The position numbers and the translations under genes are program-made. Under the pieces are notes generated by a model that did no database searches, was not told the DNA's origin, and saw only the letters and a program-made list of their open reading frames with translations. This document shows, piece by piece, positions 1 to 9,317 of a DNA stretch of 16,200 nucleotides (position 1 is the first letter of the stretch; the number at the start of each line of letters is the position of its first letter). The stretch is from UMGS363 sp964402055 (lineage in GTDB: Bacteria; Bacillota; Clostridia; Oscillospirales; Ruminococcaceae): contig CAYOAV010000040.1 in the NCBI GenBank assembly GCA_964402055.1, positions 1 through 16,200 of the forward strand. The letters run 5' to 3'.

Positions 1-18
1 GTATCCGGGAATGCGAAA

Positions 19-249
19 TTATGTGTCCGATAAAATCAAGTATTGACGAAGCACAGCCTCAATATTATATTTATTGATTTTTCCACTTATATAATCATCA
101 TACGACATAATTAACCTAATTGCACAGTCACACTGATAGCATTCTTCCTTAGATAATTTGCTGTAATTGCATTTAAGCATAGCTGTATCAATTGTATATC
201 CGGCAAAATGGTTCTCTACAGCCTTAATAAGTTCATTTTTGTATGTCAA
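19..249 (-). CDS. Small Cys-containing hypothetical protein, last gene of the operon in this window
   Basis: I do not recognise the family. The product is about 76 residues, soluble, with no signal peptide or membrane segment. It is mostly helical in character and has four cysteines; three lie close together in the middle (EECYQCDC, a C-x2-C-x-C arrangement), which could bind metal. The start is uncertain. A TTG at 249 has an AAGGA Shine-Dalgarno about 10 bases upstream and overlaps the TGA stop of the upstream helicase, which suggests translational coupling. A GTG at 273 in the same frame would add eight residues but has no ribosome binding site. The stop is TAA at 19-21. Its position suggests an accessory or regulatory partner of the helicase, but this is inference from position only. 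A chance ORF is possible, although the overlap and the helix-rich composition favour a real gene. Confidence 0.6.
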   Translation of the reverse strand: MTYKNELIKAVENHFAGYTIDTAMLKCNYSKLSKEECYQCDCAIRLIMSYDDYISGKINKYNIEAVLRQYLILSDT

Positions 250-3200
250 AGTTTTATCATCCTTACATAACACACGGAATCGAGCACTATTTTAGGTTTA
301 ATTATGGATGCAGTAATATACTCATAATCTGCCTCGTTTGAAGCATTTGAACGCTCACCATAATATAAAGCAGATACTGCATTTTCACTTTTATGTACCT
401 GAATAGTATCTCTAAGATCCTTTTCCTTAATTTTTGTTTTGAGAATCGTACTCATACTGCTTTTGGATTTTTCATAACAATACTTTACAATTCTTTCCCA
501 CCTTTCTTTAGGATGCTTTGTTTTGAACATTTCAATATTTGAAATACTATTCGTATTTTCAACACCCAAAAAGCTCCTTTTGATCTTGCGTTGTCCTAAA
601 TGTTCAACTTCATTTTTTATAGAAACCGATGGGATATCTTTAAGCTTCTTCAAAGCTTCAACGATAATACTGTTATTTTCATTTGCATCCTCTGAAATTG
701 CGCAAACTGTCTGAACAACATCACAGTCAATAAACTGTCTGTACTGTTCGATTTTTCTGACAGAAACACTATGCTTAAGGAGAACAAGTTCATCCGGAGC
801 AAGTGTCCATGAAAATACAAATCCTTCCCAGTTTATCGGTCCGTTAAATGCAATAGCTGAACACTTTCCCTTATATGAGTTGAGTGAATTGTTTACTATG
901 CTGTCATATATCTCATCACCAGGAGCAAAGAAATGAATATAATCAGATTTAAGTGCTATTGATCTATCAAATGTTCCCTGAATATAGGAGATATCTGTCT
1001 GAGCCTTGCTCTTTCCGTTCATACTCCTTACCCTATTCTGCATCTGATTCATATTATCATCAATAAGCTTTTTCATATCTGGAGGAACAAAGAATGTATT
1101 ATAAGCTGATTTACTTGAAAACGAACTGGATGTATATCGATATATAGTATGCTCCTCATTTACCCAATTCCCTTTAAAACCGGCAAGATTTGCCCATCCT
1201 CGCATAGATGATAGGAAAAGTTCTGTTTCTCTTTGGTTATATTTTTCCAGAGTATTTTCAATTTGACGGTTAAGAACATTATACTTGAACTGAGCAACAT
1301 CAAAATTCCTTTCTCTTTTCACTGACTCCTCAAGTTTCTCGACACTGGCAATAATCTCAGGAACAATATCACGCAGTCCCTTATCATAATCCGAATTGAC
1401 AGCTTCAATAATTTTACCATCAATTTCATTCATAATGATTTCAAGACCACTTTGTGTCTTAGTAAAGACTTTCAACCCATTATTCCAGAAACAAAAGAGA
1501 TCATTCTCCAAAGTATTTTCAGCATAAGCTACTATCGAAAGTACCGGCTTATCAATATCTCTTCCAACTCTGCCGAGTCTGCCAATACGCTGTTCGAGAT
1601 CATTTGCAGACCAAGGTATATCAATATGAATTATAGCATCCGCATTTTGAAAGTTTCTTCCTTCGCCGCCTGATTTATCTGAAAGCATAATAGTATATGA
1701 TTCATCTGTCTGGAAGCGATATGTATTCAGTTCTAATTCATCAGATGTCATTTTTGTACTAAAGAAGCAACAACTGTCTTCTCCAAAATATGATAATAAT
1801 GCCCTTCTATACAACTCAAAAGTATCGGTATAATCAGTAAATAAGATAACCTTTTTATCAAATAATTCTTGATCAATATAGTCGATTATCTTCACTAATC
1901 GGTTGTATTTATCTGATGGATCCGCTAAAACATCACCAATATTATTGACAACGTTCTTTTCTTCACGACTAAGCTTTTCAGCAAGTTCCAAAATATCATC
2001 AGGTATACCAACAATTGCCGAGTGTAAGGAAGTACAAAACGCTGCAGCACTGCTAAAGAACGAACATATAATAGACTTGTATGTATTCTTAAAATCTGTC
2101 GGTGACTTTTCAATATTCCCCAACCAGTCTGAAAGCCTAACATTTAATGCGTATTCGGTACTGTTACAGTCATCTTCAAGCGAATAGCTCAAATCAATTA
2201 TTTCTCGCTTATATTCTATACTTGGAGTAACAAACATACGCCTATTCTTTATTACGCTCTTTTCAAGCTGGTATGTTTCACATATATAAGCTATTACCTT
2301 TTCAAAGGTCTGAATACCCCTATCTTCTGAGTTAATATCAGCTTCTTTTATTATCTGAGAAACCCTGAGATCATCTATTCTATCACCAATATCATCCAAA
2401 TTATCAGAAATATCTTCAAATAAGTCCTCTATATCCGGTGATAGCTCATTATCATTTTCATCCAATTCTATACGCATTTCTTCAAGATTGCTATATACGC
2501 CGTGAATATCCATCATAATTGAGTTATGTAACGAATTTATCCTATCAAACTCTTCATCGGACATATTTTCATACTTATCCGGCTGAATAAGCGTAAGTAA
2601 TTTATGATACTCTTCTTTTCGACTTTGTATGGGTGTAGCACTAAGCATAAGGATGTTATCAACTGCTTTACTAATAGACAATACCTTATTAGATAATACA
2701 CCTAAATCAATCATTCTATGAACTTCATCAATAATTACAAAATCATATTTTGATTCAACAACGCTGTACAACTTACTTGCGGGTATCAAATCAATTATAT
2801 TATCATTACAATTTCTGCCTTCAAATATACGGAACTTAAAAGCAAGCTCTGTCCTCCACTGCTCAACAAGTGCATCCGGAAGAATAAAGGCAATTTTTTT
2901 ATTACACTTGTCTGATATATAAATTTTGATTATTGAAGCTGCTTCGATAGTTTTTCCTGTTCCAACTTCATCAGCAATCATATACCTACACCTATCATCT
3001 GCTAAACATCTCATAACAGTCTTCAACTGATGTGGCATAAGCTGGATCTTACATCCTGTTAATTTTTCAAAACCATAAACGGAATTTTGGATCAATCGAA
3101 GCGTTTCATTCACATTACTTCTGCCAAAATACCATGTGGGATTTTGAAATTCGAAGGAAGTCATTTGTTTTAGTGGTGATATATATGAATCACAGAAAGA

Positions 3201-3557
3201 TGCCTTGATCTGAGTTTCAGGTACATAAACCAATTCTTCGGTTTCATATGAATATATATAGTAATAGAATATCTCTTCATCCTTGTTAAGTACACATGAT
3301 TTGACATAATAAATCTTACCGCTATACTCAACCATCGCTCCGATATTTATTCTGCAATGTGTAACTTTGGATAATGGCATTTTTATTGTTTCTGTGATTG
3401 CATAGTATTGCCTTATCCCGTATAAATCCATAAATTTAAGGTCAACGATTTCAGCAAACTCATCAATGTCAATCACCTTAGCAAGAGCAAAATCTCTTGG
3501 TTCTGTTGTATATTCAACATCAATTGAGCATCTTACATATGTTGATTTTTTTATCAT
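246..3557 (-). CDS. Large SNF2/DEAH-type helicase/translocase, DpdE/RapA-like
   Basis: This is a superfamily 2 ATPase of 1103 residues, predicted to move along duplex DNA. Residues 1-170 form a basic/aromatic N-terminal region. The first RecA lobe follows: HQ-containing Q-motif region near 176, Walker A DEVGTGKT at 196-203, DEVH at 277-280, SATP at 306-309. The second lobe has ILFTDYTDTF near 571-580, the SDKSGGEGRN motif V region near 626-635, and the arginine fingers QRIGRLGRVGR at 656-666. About 440 residues of uncharacterised C-terminus follow. The stretch before Walker A (pHQ, then RYMIADEVGTGKTIEA) is strongly like DpdE and RapA/HepA proteins. DpdE belongs to 7-deazaguanine DNA-modification islands; DISARM DrmD is a more distant alternative. 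The ATG at 3557 has a GGTGA site just upstream and begins 18 bases after the AddB-like gene ends. An acidic insertion lies between the lobes at residues 358-397. The ATPase assignment is firm; the link to restriction is inferred from context. Confidence 0.9.
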   Translation of the reverse strand: MIKKSTYVRCSIDVEYTTEPRDFALAKVIDIDEFAEIVDLKFMDLYGIRQYYAITETIKMPLSKVTHCRINIGAMVEYSGKIYYVKSCVLNKDEEIFYYYIYSYETEELVYVPETQIKASFCDSYISPLKQMTSFEFQNPTWYFGRSNVNETLRLIQNSVYGFEKLTGCKIQLMPHQLKTVMRCLADDRCRYMIADEVGTGKTIEAASIIKIYISDKCNKKIAFILPDALVEQWRTELAFKFRIFEGRNCNDNIIDLIPASKLYSVVESKYDFVIIDEVHRMIDLGVLSNKVLSISKAVDNILMLSATPIQSRKEEYHKLLTLIQPDKYENMSDEEFDRINSLHNSIMMDIHGVYSNLEEMRIELDENDNELSPDIEDLFEDISDNLDDIGDRIDDLRVSQIIKEADINSEDRGIQTFEKVIAYICETYQLEKSVIKNRRMFVTPSIEYKREIIDLSYSLEDDCNSTEYALNVRLSDWLGNIEKSPTDFKNTYKSIICSFFSSAAAFCTSLHSAIVGIPDDILELAEKLSREEKNVVNNIGDVLADPSDKYNRLVKIIDYIDQELFDKKVILFTDYTDTFELYRRALLSYFGEDSCCFFSTKMTSDELELNTYRFQTDESYTIMLSDKSGGEGRNFQNADAIIHIDIPWSANDLEQRIGRLGRVGRDIDKPVLSIVAYAENTLENDLFCFWNNGLKVFTKTQSGLEIIMNEIDGKIIEAVNSDYDKGLRDIVPEIIASVEKLEESVKRERNFDVAQFKYNVLNRQIENTLEKYNQRETELFLSSMRGWANLAGFKGNWVNEEHTIYRYTSSSFSSKSAYNTFFVPPDMKKLIDDNMNQMQNRVRSMNGKSKAQTDISYIQGTFDRSIALKSDYIHFFAPGDEIYDSIVNNSLNSYKGKCSAIAFNGPINWEGFVFSWTLAPDELVLLKHSVSVRKIEQYRQFIDCDVVQTVCAISEDANENNSIIVEALKKLKDIPSVSIKNEVEHLGQRKIKRSFLGVENTNSISNIEMFKTKHPKERWERIVKYCYEKSKSSMSTILKTKIKEKDLRDTIQVHKSENAVSALYYGERSNASNEADYEYITASIIKPKIVLDSVCYVRMIKL

Positions 3558-3575
3558 TATATCACCACATTAATC

Positions 3576-6176
3576 TTAGTTATTTTTTATGGCAGTCAAA
3601 CAAACAACTTTCGATGGACAATACATACATCCCTGATTGTATGTAGCAGGGTAAAAGCTCTTTTCTTTTACAATATCCAAAAGATTCTCCTTTTTTTCAG
3701 GTTTTGTAATCTTTTCTGATACAATCAGAAAATCTTCCTTAAGTGCTCTGACTTCAGGCTTTTCTCCAAAGAATCTATGGTTTCTGTTTTTATCCAGCTC
3801 ATCACATAAAGCTTTATACGCTCCTGCGATCACCTGTGTTTTTTCAAGTTCATCAGCTATTTTGAAATCCAAATCCAGTTTTTCGTATTCATCATTAATG
3901 GTTTCTCTAAATCTTGAATCAGTGATATTTCCTTGAAGTTTATCCTTGACATTGTTTTGAAGAAGAATCCTCATATACCAAATTATTAGGAATCTATCCC
4001 TGTATAGAGTACCATTTTGAATTCCTGTTTCAACTGCAAATCGATAAGGACACATATTGTATCTCATATAATCGACGACATTAAAACTGTATTCTGAGAA
4101 CGCATTCTCATCAGCTTTAACTCTCGGAACAAATACAGACTCTTCTTCAGCATGATACTTTTTCACCTTTACTCCCAACATAGCGATAAGATGAAACAAA
4201 TCATTGTCCTTATTATTCTCTGTTTTTACATAACTCAATTTGCAGTTTAGGCGATTGAATTCGAGGCCATAAACCAACGCATATCTCTTAAAGTTTTTGT
4301 ACTCCATTTTCGAACGCAGAAAAACTTGATATTTCCAATCTATTGGATCATAGGCATTCTCAAAGAAATTGATATCAAGCGGCCATGGAAGTCTGTCATC
4401 TCTTGCAGAGGATACATCCTTATCGCTCAAGCAACAGAAATGATATGATGGAGGATTTTCTTTAGTAGATTGCTTTAAACTTCGAAGAATATCACCATCT
4501 ATCTGTTCAAAATCTCTGACAATCCAATTTCCGGATCTTCCGGCGTTTTCATCCTGGCTCAGATAATATGAAAGTGTCTGCTTCAGGCATGTAAAAGTTC
4601 CAGTGTCCGGCAAATCTGTTGTTGAAAGGCGTTCTAACAGATTATTGACTATTTCCTTCATTTCATCATCAAGCTGTTCTTGATTCTGTACACGATTCAC
4701 TATGAAATCATGAATACGTTTATAAAAGCGCTGGAAATTATCATCACCATCATTAAAATCCACAAAGAAAGAATGGATAATTGTGTTTAATTCCTTTAAT
4801 GCGGAAATAAGTTCATCCAATTCTTCTTTTGTTATATTCATATAGGCAAGTTTCTTAAATAGTGTATTGGATTTGCGAACAAGCAATTTTTTAAAATCCT
4901 TGCTTAAGTAATTGATTATATCACTCAAATAGATTTTTTTACTTATAATCGGCTCAATAGTGTTAAATGTATTGAGCAATATACCATGCTTACTTTCGCT
5001 GATTATCCCAGCACTCAAGCATTCCTTTATATCAGAGAAATTATTGATTCTTACGGTTGCAGATTCGCTATCCCAAAGATTAACAGATGATACAAAAAAG
5101 TGTCCTATCGGATAATCCAAAAAATGTCGTTCTCCAAACTGTTCCGGAAAGTATGAGCGAAGTATCTCATTTACCCTTCCGGATGTAGAATACATTTGTT
5201 CCTTCATATATGTTATGGTAGGAATTTTATTGGGTTTATCCTTTCTTTTTAAGGATGAAGCTTCTTCAAATATCCTTGTGCAATATCCGGCAAATTCTGT
5301 CATATTGGCAAACTCAATAACTTCTAACTTGTCAGATACCTTGTCAATGTCCTTAAAATTGCCATTCGCCAGATTGCCTATACTGTCAGCCAAAACGTTT
5401 GAAGGATAGCAATCCACCATAAGCGATGCCGGAGTAAACTGACTAACAGTACTTTTTCCTATCATAGTATTAAACAATGAATAAACGTTAACCCATGTCT
5501 GATAGATTGCTCTGTATTGATCTTGATAATTAAATAACAGAATAACATTTTTATATGCACTAATATCTTCTATAGCACATAAAATTGCTGGAGAGAACTG
5601 ATGCACACCATGAATTACTATTGTGTCGGTATTTAGTGTGGAAACATCAATATTCTTGTGTTTCTCTTTTATGGCACTCTCAATGCTGCACTGTATCTGA
5701 TGTTCATCATATACACGCTTAAATTCAAATGCTGATTTATTTCGCTGAAGTATCGACTTATATATTTCAACGAGAACTTTCTGGTCAACAGTAATGCAAT
5801 CGGAAATAATATTTTCTGCAAGAATATTCAATTCCTTAAATGTCCTTATTGCAGAAACAATAGATTTTGCATTATACTCAAGTGACTTCGCTAATATTTC
5901 TGCATTACCCTGTTTTTTCAAATTATGGATAGCACTATCAACCTCCATAAGCTGCCTAATGCGGGTATTTGTTTTTCCCCAATCACTATACAGCGCATTA
6001 ACAAGAATATTAATGGTAGTCAGGTTTTGTTTTTCCCATAACTCATGATAAACATCTTCTAATCCATTTACCATGGTCTGAGATACGCAAAAGTGAGGAC
6101 AATCCTTTATCTCATTCCAATACGCTTCACGTTTCAATTCATAAGGATTGGAATACTCATATATTTTTATTGGCAT
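3576..6176 (-). CDS. AddB-like protein with C-terminal Fe-S cluster domain
   Basis: The product is about 866 residues and resembles the AddB subunit of AddAB helicase-nucleases. Around residues 185-225 a segment (IVIHGVHQFSPAILCAIED, then a hydrophobic strand) matches the degenerate helicase motif where AddB has an hDGF-type strand. No Walker A is visible at the N-terminus. The C-terminus keeps the cysteine pattern of AddB/Cas4 iron-sulfur nuclease domains: Cys709 in CPYRF, then Cys850, Cys853 and Cys859 (C-x2-C-x5-C). I cannot find the usual catalytic Asp...Asp/Glu-x-Lys between these cysteines, so the nuclease may be inactive. I chose the ATG at 6176 because AAGGAG lies 10 bases upstream; the in-frame TTG at 6185 sits almost on that site. 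The gene overlaps the upstream UvrD-like helicase by 20 bases, as expected for subunits of one complex. Its likely role is the structural/Fe-S partner of that helicase; this is inference. Confidence 0.8.
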   Translation of the reverse strand: MPIKIYEYSNPYELKREAYWNEIKDCPHFCVSQTMVNGLEDVYHELWEKQNLTTINILVNALYSDWGKTNTRIRQLMEVDSAIHNLKKQGNAEILAKSLEYNAKSIVSAIRTFKELNILAENIISDCITVDQKVLVEIYKSILQRNKSAFEFKRVYDEHQIQCSIESAIKEKHKNIDVSTLNTDTIVIHGVHQFSPAILCAIEDISAYKNVILLFNYQDQYRAIYQTWVNVYSLFNTMIGKSTVSQFTPASLMVDCYPSNVLADSIGNLANGNFKDIDKVSDKLEVIEFANMTEFAGYCTRIFEEASSLKRKDKPNKIPTITYMKEQMYSTSGRVNEILRSYFPEQFGERHFLDYPIGHFFVSSVNLWDSESATVRINNFSDIKECLSAGIISESKHGILLNTFNTIEPIISKKIYLSDIINYLSKDFKKLLVRKSNTLFKKLAYMNITKEELDELISALKELNTIIHSFFVDFNDGDDNFQRFYKRIHDFIVNRVQNQEQLDDEMKEIVNNLLERLSTTDLPDTGTFTCLKQTLSYYLSQDENAGRSGNWIVRDFEQIDGDILRSLKQSTKENPPSYHFCCLSDKDVSSARDDRLPWPLDINFFENAYDPIDWKYQVFLRSKMEYKNFKRYALVYGLEFNRLNCKLSYVKTENNKDNDLFHLIAMLGVKVKKYHAEEESVFVPRVKADENAFSEYSFNVVDYMRYNMCPYRFAVETGIQNGTLYRDRFLIIWYMRILLQNNVKDKLQGNITDSRFRETINDEYEKLDLDFKIADELEKTQVIAGAYKALCDELDKNRNHRFFGEKPEVRALKEDFLIVSEKITKPEKKENLLDIVKEKSFYPATYNQGCMYCPSKVVCLTAIKNN

Positions 6177-9100
6177 AGTTCTCAAGCTCCTTAAGCATGC
6201 TTCCCCATGTTAATTCTGAAGAATCAGATCTTGAATACCATACAAATTTGTTTATTGCTCTTGTCATAGCTACATATAGTATTCTTGACTCTTCCATTCG
6301 ATTTTCCATTATTTCAGCATCTGATGAGTAATATTGATTACATATTTCATTCTTTTTTTCATCGGTTAAGCAATATCCGATTTTTTCTCCATCAAACGTG
6401 ATATCAATGCTGTTTTTTATTCGTTTTCCGAGTTCCAAATCTGTATTTGGAAGAATCACAACACCGTATTCAAGTCCTTTGGATTTATGAACAGTAGTGC
6501 AAATAACCTTAATACCTTTTGAATCACTATTCAATTCCCTTGACTTTGCCTCTGTTCCTGTAATGATATTAATATGAAGCATTTCATTGACAGCATCCAG
6601 CGTCAGATAGTTTTTCCTGCTATAATTCGTTATTTCCTCAAATACAAGCTCATAGTTTATACGATAGTATTCTCTTCTTGATTCATCCTTTGAAAAAGAA
6701 TTCCATGGTGCTGTTTTTTCATATATAAGATGCAATACTTTCAATATTGGCTGAGAACGAGCATCATTAACCAATTCTCCCCAAGTTTTTCCTAAACAAG
6801 ATGAGTAAAAACTATCTAATATAGATGTCATATAATCAAGTTTTTCATCTTCTGATTTACCTAACAACTCACTAAGTTTCAATTCAGCATTTATATAATT
6901 TGAATCTATCAATGCATACAGATATGATAAATTGTAGGGATTACTCAATGCCGTTGTAAGTTTGCATAAATCCTTTGATGACACAAGACTATATAGGTCA
7001 CTGCTCGAATCACTTTCAACAGCTACATTACGCTTTTTGGCTTCCCTTAATAACTGCACGATTTGAGAATTATTTCTCATAAGTATCGCAATTGTTCTTT
7101 CTTTATCGGACAATCTTCGATTTTTCATTACGTTTGAGATGTGATTTTTTTCTGATTCAATCAGATCAAAGAAATAATCAAAATACTGTTCAGTGTCACT
7201 CTTATCATCCTTTGTAATGACTATGTTACACAGAACATCATCATCTTTGTAATCAGAAAATGTTTTTACACCTAATAATTCATCTCGCCCCGACTTATAA
7301 GGTAAGTAATTTGAAGCACCTAAATTGCTGAAAACTATTTCAAACTGTTTCAGCATTCGTGAATCGCTACGGTAGTTCTGATTCAGAGAATATTCAAGCC
7401 AATTTGAACCCTTTGTATGCATTTGGTCAAAAGCAGACATAGTTGCCCCTCTGAATCTATAAATGCTCTGTTTTAAATCACCAACAATAAAGAAATTAAA
7501 GCCAAGTTTGATTTGCATATTATGAAAAGCATTTATCTGAGCATCATCAGTGTCCTGAAATTCGTCGATAAACATATACTTGATATTAAACAAATTTGTA
7601 TTAAATTCATCTGACTTAATACACTGATTAAGATAAATCATGTATTCACTCAGCGGAATGCAATTATCCTCAAAGCACTGTTCTGTAAACTCTTTCTCAG
7701 TAGCAATGATCACATTTTCAATCAAATCGTTAAAATAGGGTATCTCCTCAGGTTCTTTACCAAACATATTCATCGAAACATGCTTTATATCGCATCCTTT
7801 ATTATACAGCAAGTCGGAAAATTTCAGCAAATTCTTTCTGAAATCATCAATTTTCATCGGTAATTTATCATAAAAAATCGGTTCAACTTGATTTGTTCTC
7901 TGTAAAAAAGCAGTAAAGTATCTGTCAAATATTTTCTGCTTTTCGTATGAGCCGGAAATTGTTGAGAAAGTACTGCCTATTCCTACCGCAGATGATGTGT
8001 TCTGAATTATTTCCTTTGCAAAGCTATGAATGGTTGAAATGCGCATTTTCTCAATTCCATTTACCATTTCCAAAAAACGCACGTTACCTGTAAGGACGAA
8101 AGAATTAATAAAGAACTTCTTCAAACGACTCTTCATATTTGTCGCCGCATCAGCAGTAAATGTCAACATTGCTATTTCCTCAGCAACATCAAAAACCCTT
8201 GAGTTTGTCGATGGATGACAAAGATATGCAATTCTGGAAACCATAGAATATGTTTTTCCGGTTCCAGCACCTGCTCTGACCTCGATATCCCTGTTAATCG
8301 GAGCATGTTCAACCATGTACTGCTTTATGTTAAATGAACTTACAGCTGCTATTGAATTCACAACGTTCCATTGAGAATCATCAATATTGCCGTTATATAT
8401 AATAAATGACGATGAAATAGAATAATCCTTGATGTATGTTGCTTCAAAATTGAATATTGATATTCTACCGCTTTCTACAATTACATCTGATTCTTCGGGT
8501 ATAGTGGCACCTAATTCTAAATTGGAATCAACCACCTTAATATGCTTTTCAACGAATGACTCAGTTAGCATTTTTGACAGCAATAACAGATCATCTGCAT
8601 TATTTGTGAAAATATTCTGTTTTGTCCCCTTAAAATATGAATCAATTATCTCAGATACTGTCATAATCGTCATTGGCTCAGCGTAAAAAGATAACGCTGA
8701 ATACGGAATAGCTGTGGGCATAGGAGGTTTTACTATATATGTAGGCTCAAAATGGTGGCGAACTGCATCATATACCTCGTTTTCCAACTGTGTATAAGTT
8801 AGGTTATGTTTAGAATTAAACACACCCATCAACTTACGACCAAACAACGTAGGATTGCATATATCCTCTGCAAACAACGTATATTCTGGTTCAGAAACAA
8901 TTCTTAATCCTAATGCATTATAGTCATCCTGACTAAGGAAAGGATAGCAAACTAAATCCATCACTAGGGGATGTATATCATACATTTTACTTAGCTTATT
9001 CAATAACGAAAAGCAATACGCTCTTGCCTGCTTCTTTGGAGAGGAATACACGTCCCCATTGGACATTTTTATTTCATCAGGTGAAACAACCTGATGTATA

Positions 9101-9297
9101 TGAGATTTGTTCCATCCCTTAACTTCAATGATAAAAAGGCCTATGTCCTTTACCACAAGGCAAAAATCGAATTCTCTGCCATTAACCTCTCGGTTATGGT
9201 AGCATACGATTTCTTCAGGCAAATTGTCCTTTATACAATTCCAGACTTTACTTTCACCCTGATACTCGTCAGGACACTTGTCCATCATTTTAGCCAT
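6157..9297 (-). CDS. NERD nuclease-UvrD/AddA-like helicase fusion
   Basis: The product is about 1046 residues. Residues 10-110 form a NERD (nuclease-related) PD-(D/E)XK domain: REFDF with Asp44, then FIIEVKGW with Glu58 and Lys60. Superfamily 1A helicase motifs follow: Walker A AGAGTGKT at 342-349, motif Ia MLTFTADAA, STIHSF, motif II DEFQDT at 578-583, motif III GDLKQSIYRFRGA at 606-618, NYRSD at 641-645, motif V HKSKGLEY at 937-944, and motif VI YVAMTR at 1008-1013. The protein ends soon after motif VI, so the C-terminal nuclease of true AddA/RecB is absent and the NERD domain sits at the other end. The ATG at 9297 is preferred because GAGGA lies 8 bases upstream; an in-frame GTG at 9312 overlaps that site. 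The gene lies 20 bases after the cysteine desulfurase and overlaps the AddB-like gene, which supports an AddAB-like complex. It probably unwinds and cuts DNA as an effector for the Dnd core; that role is inferred. Confidence 0.92.
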   Translation of the reverse strand: MAKMMDKCPDEYQGESKVWNCIKDNLPEEIVCYHNREVNGREFDFCLVVKDIGLFIIEVKGWNKSHIHQVVSPDEIKMSNGDVYSSPKKQARAYCFSLLNKLSKMYDIHPLVMDLVCYPFLSQDDYNALGLRIVSEPEYTLFAEDICNPTLFGRKLMGVFNSKHNLTYTQLENEVYDAVRHHFEPTYIVKPPMPTAIPYSALSFYAEPMTIMTVSEIIDSYFKGTKQNIFTNNADDLLLLSKMLTESFVEKHIKVVDSNLELGATIPEESDVIVESGRISIFNFEATYIKDYSISSSFIIYNGNIDDSQWNVVNSIAAVSSFNIKQYMVEHAPINRDIEVRAGAGTGKTYSMVSRIAYLCHPSTNSRVFDVAEEIAMLTFTADAATNMKSRLKKFFINSFVLTGNVRFLEMVNGIEKMRISTIHSFAKEIIQNTSSAVGIGSTFSTISGSYEKQKIFDRYFTAFLQRTNQVEPIFYDKLPMKIDDFRKNLLKFSDLLYNKGCDIKHVSMNMFGKEPEEIPYFNDLIENVIIATEKEFTEQCFEDNCIPLSEYMIYLNQCIKSDEFNTNLFNIKYMFIDEFQDTDDAQINAFHNMQIKLGFNFFIVGDLKQSIYRFRGATMSAFDQMHTKGSNWLEYSLNQNYRSDSRMLKQFEIVFSNLGASNYLPYKSGRDELLGVKTFSDYKDDDVLCNIVITKDDKSDTEQYFDYFFDLIESEKNHISNVMKNRRLSDKERTIAILMRNNSQIVQLLREAKKRNVAVESDSSSDLYSLVSSKDLCKLTTALSNPYNLSYLYALIDSNYINAELKLSELLGKSEDEKLDYMTSILDSFYSSCLGKTWGELVNDARSQPILKVLHLIYEKTAPWNSFSKDESRREYYRINYELVFEEITNYSRKNYLTLDAVNEMLHINIITGTEAKSRELNSDSKGIKVICTTVHKSKGLEYGVVILPNTDLELGKRIKNSIDITFDGEKIGYCLTDEKKNEICNQYYSSDAEIMENRMEESRILYVAMTRAINKFVWYSRSDSSELTWGSMLKELENYANKNI

Positions 9298-9305
9298 AGT
9301 TGTAA

Positions 9306-9310
9306 TCCTC
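9306..9310 (-). promoter_or_regulatory. Ribosome binding site deciding the NERD-UvrD start
   Basis: GAGGA on the minus strand lies 8 bases before the ATG at 9297. The in-frame GTG at 9312 contains part of this site, so it cannot be served by it. Confidence 0.7.
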
Positions 9311-9317
9311 ACATATG

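Noticed and set aside
523..2187. Plus-strand open frames opposite the large helicase
   Set aside because: They are short, have no ribosome binding sites or family features, and lie opposite a gene with complete helicase motifs.
246..3557. A full Dpd (7-deazaguanine) modification island
   Set aside because: Only the helicase resembles a Dpd protein; no DpdA transglycosylase or deazaguanine synthesis genes are in the window.
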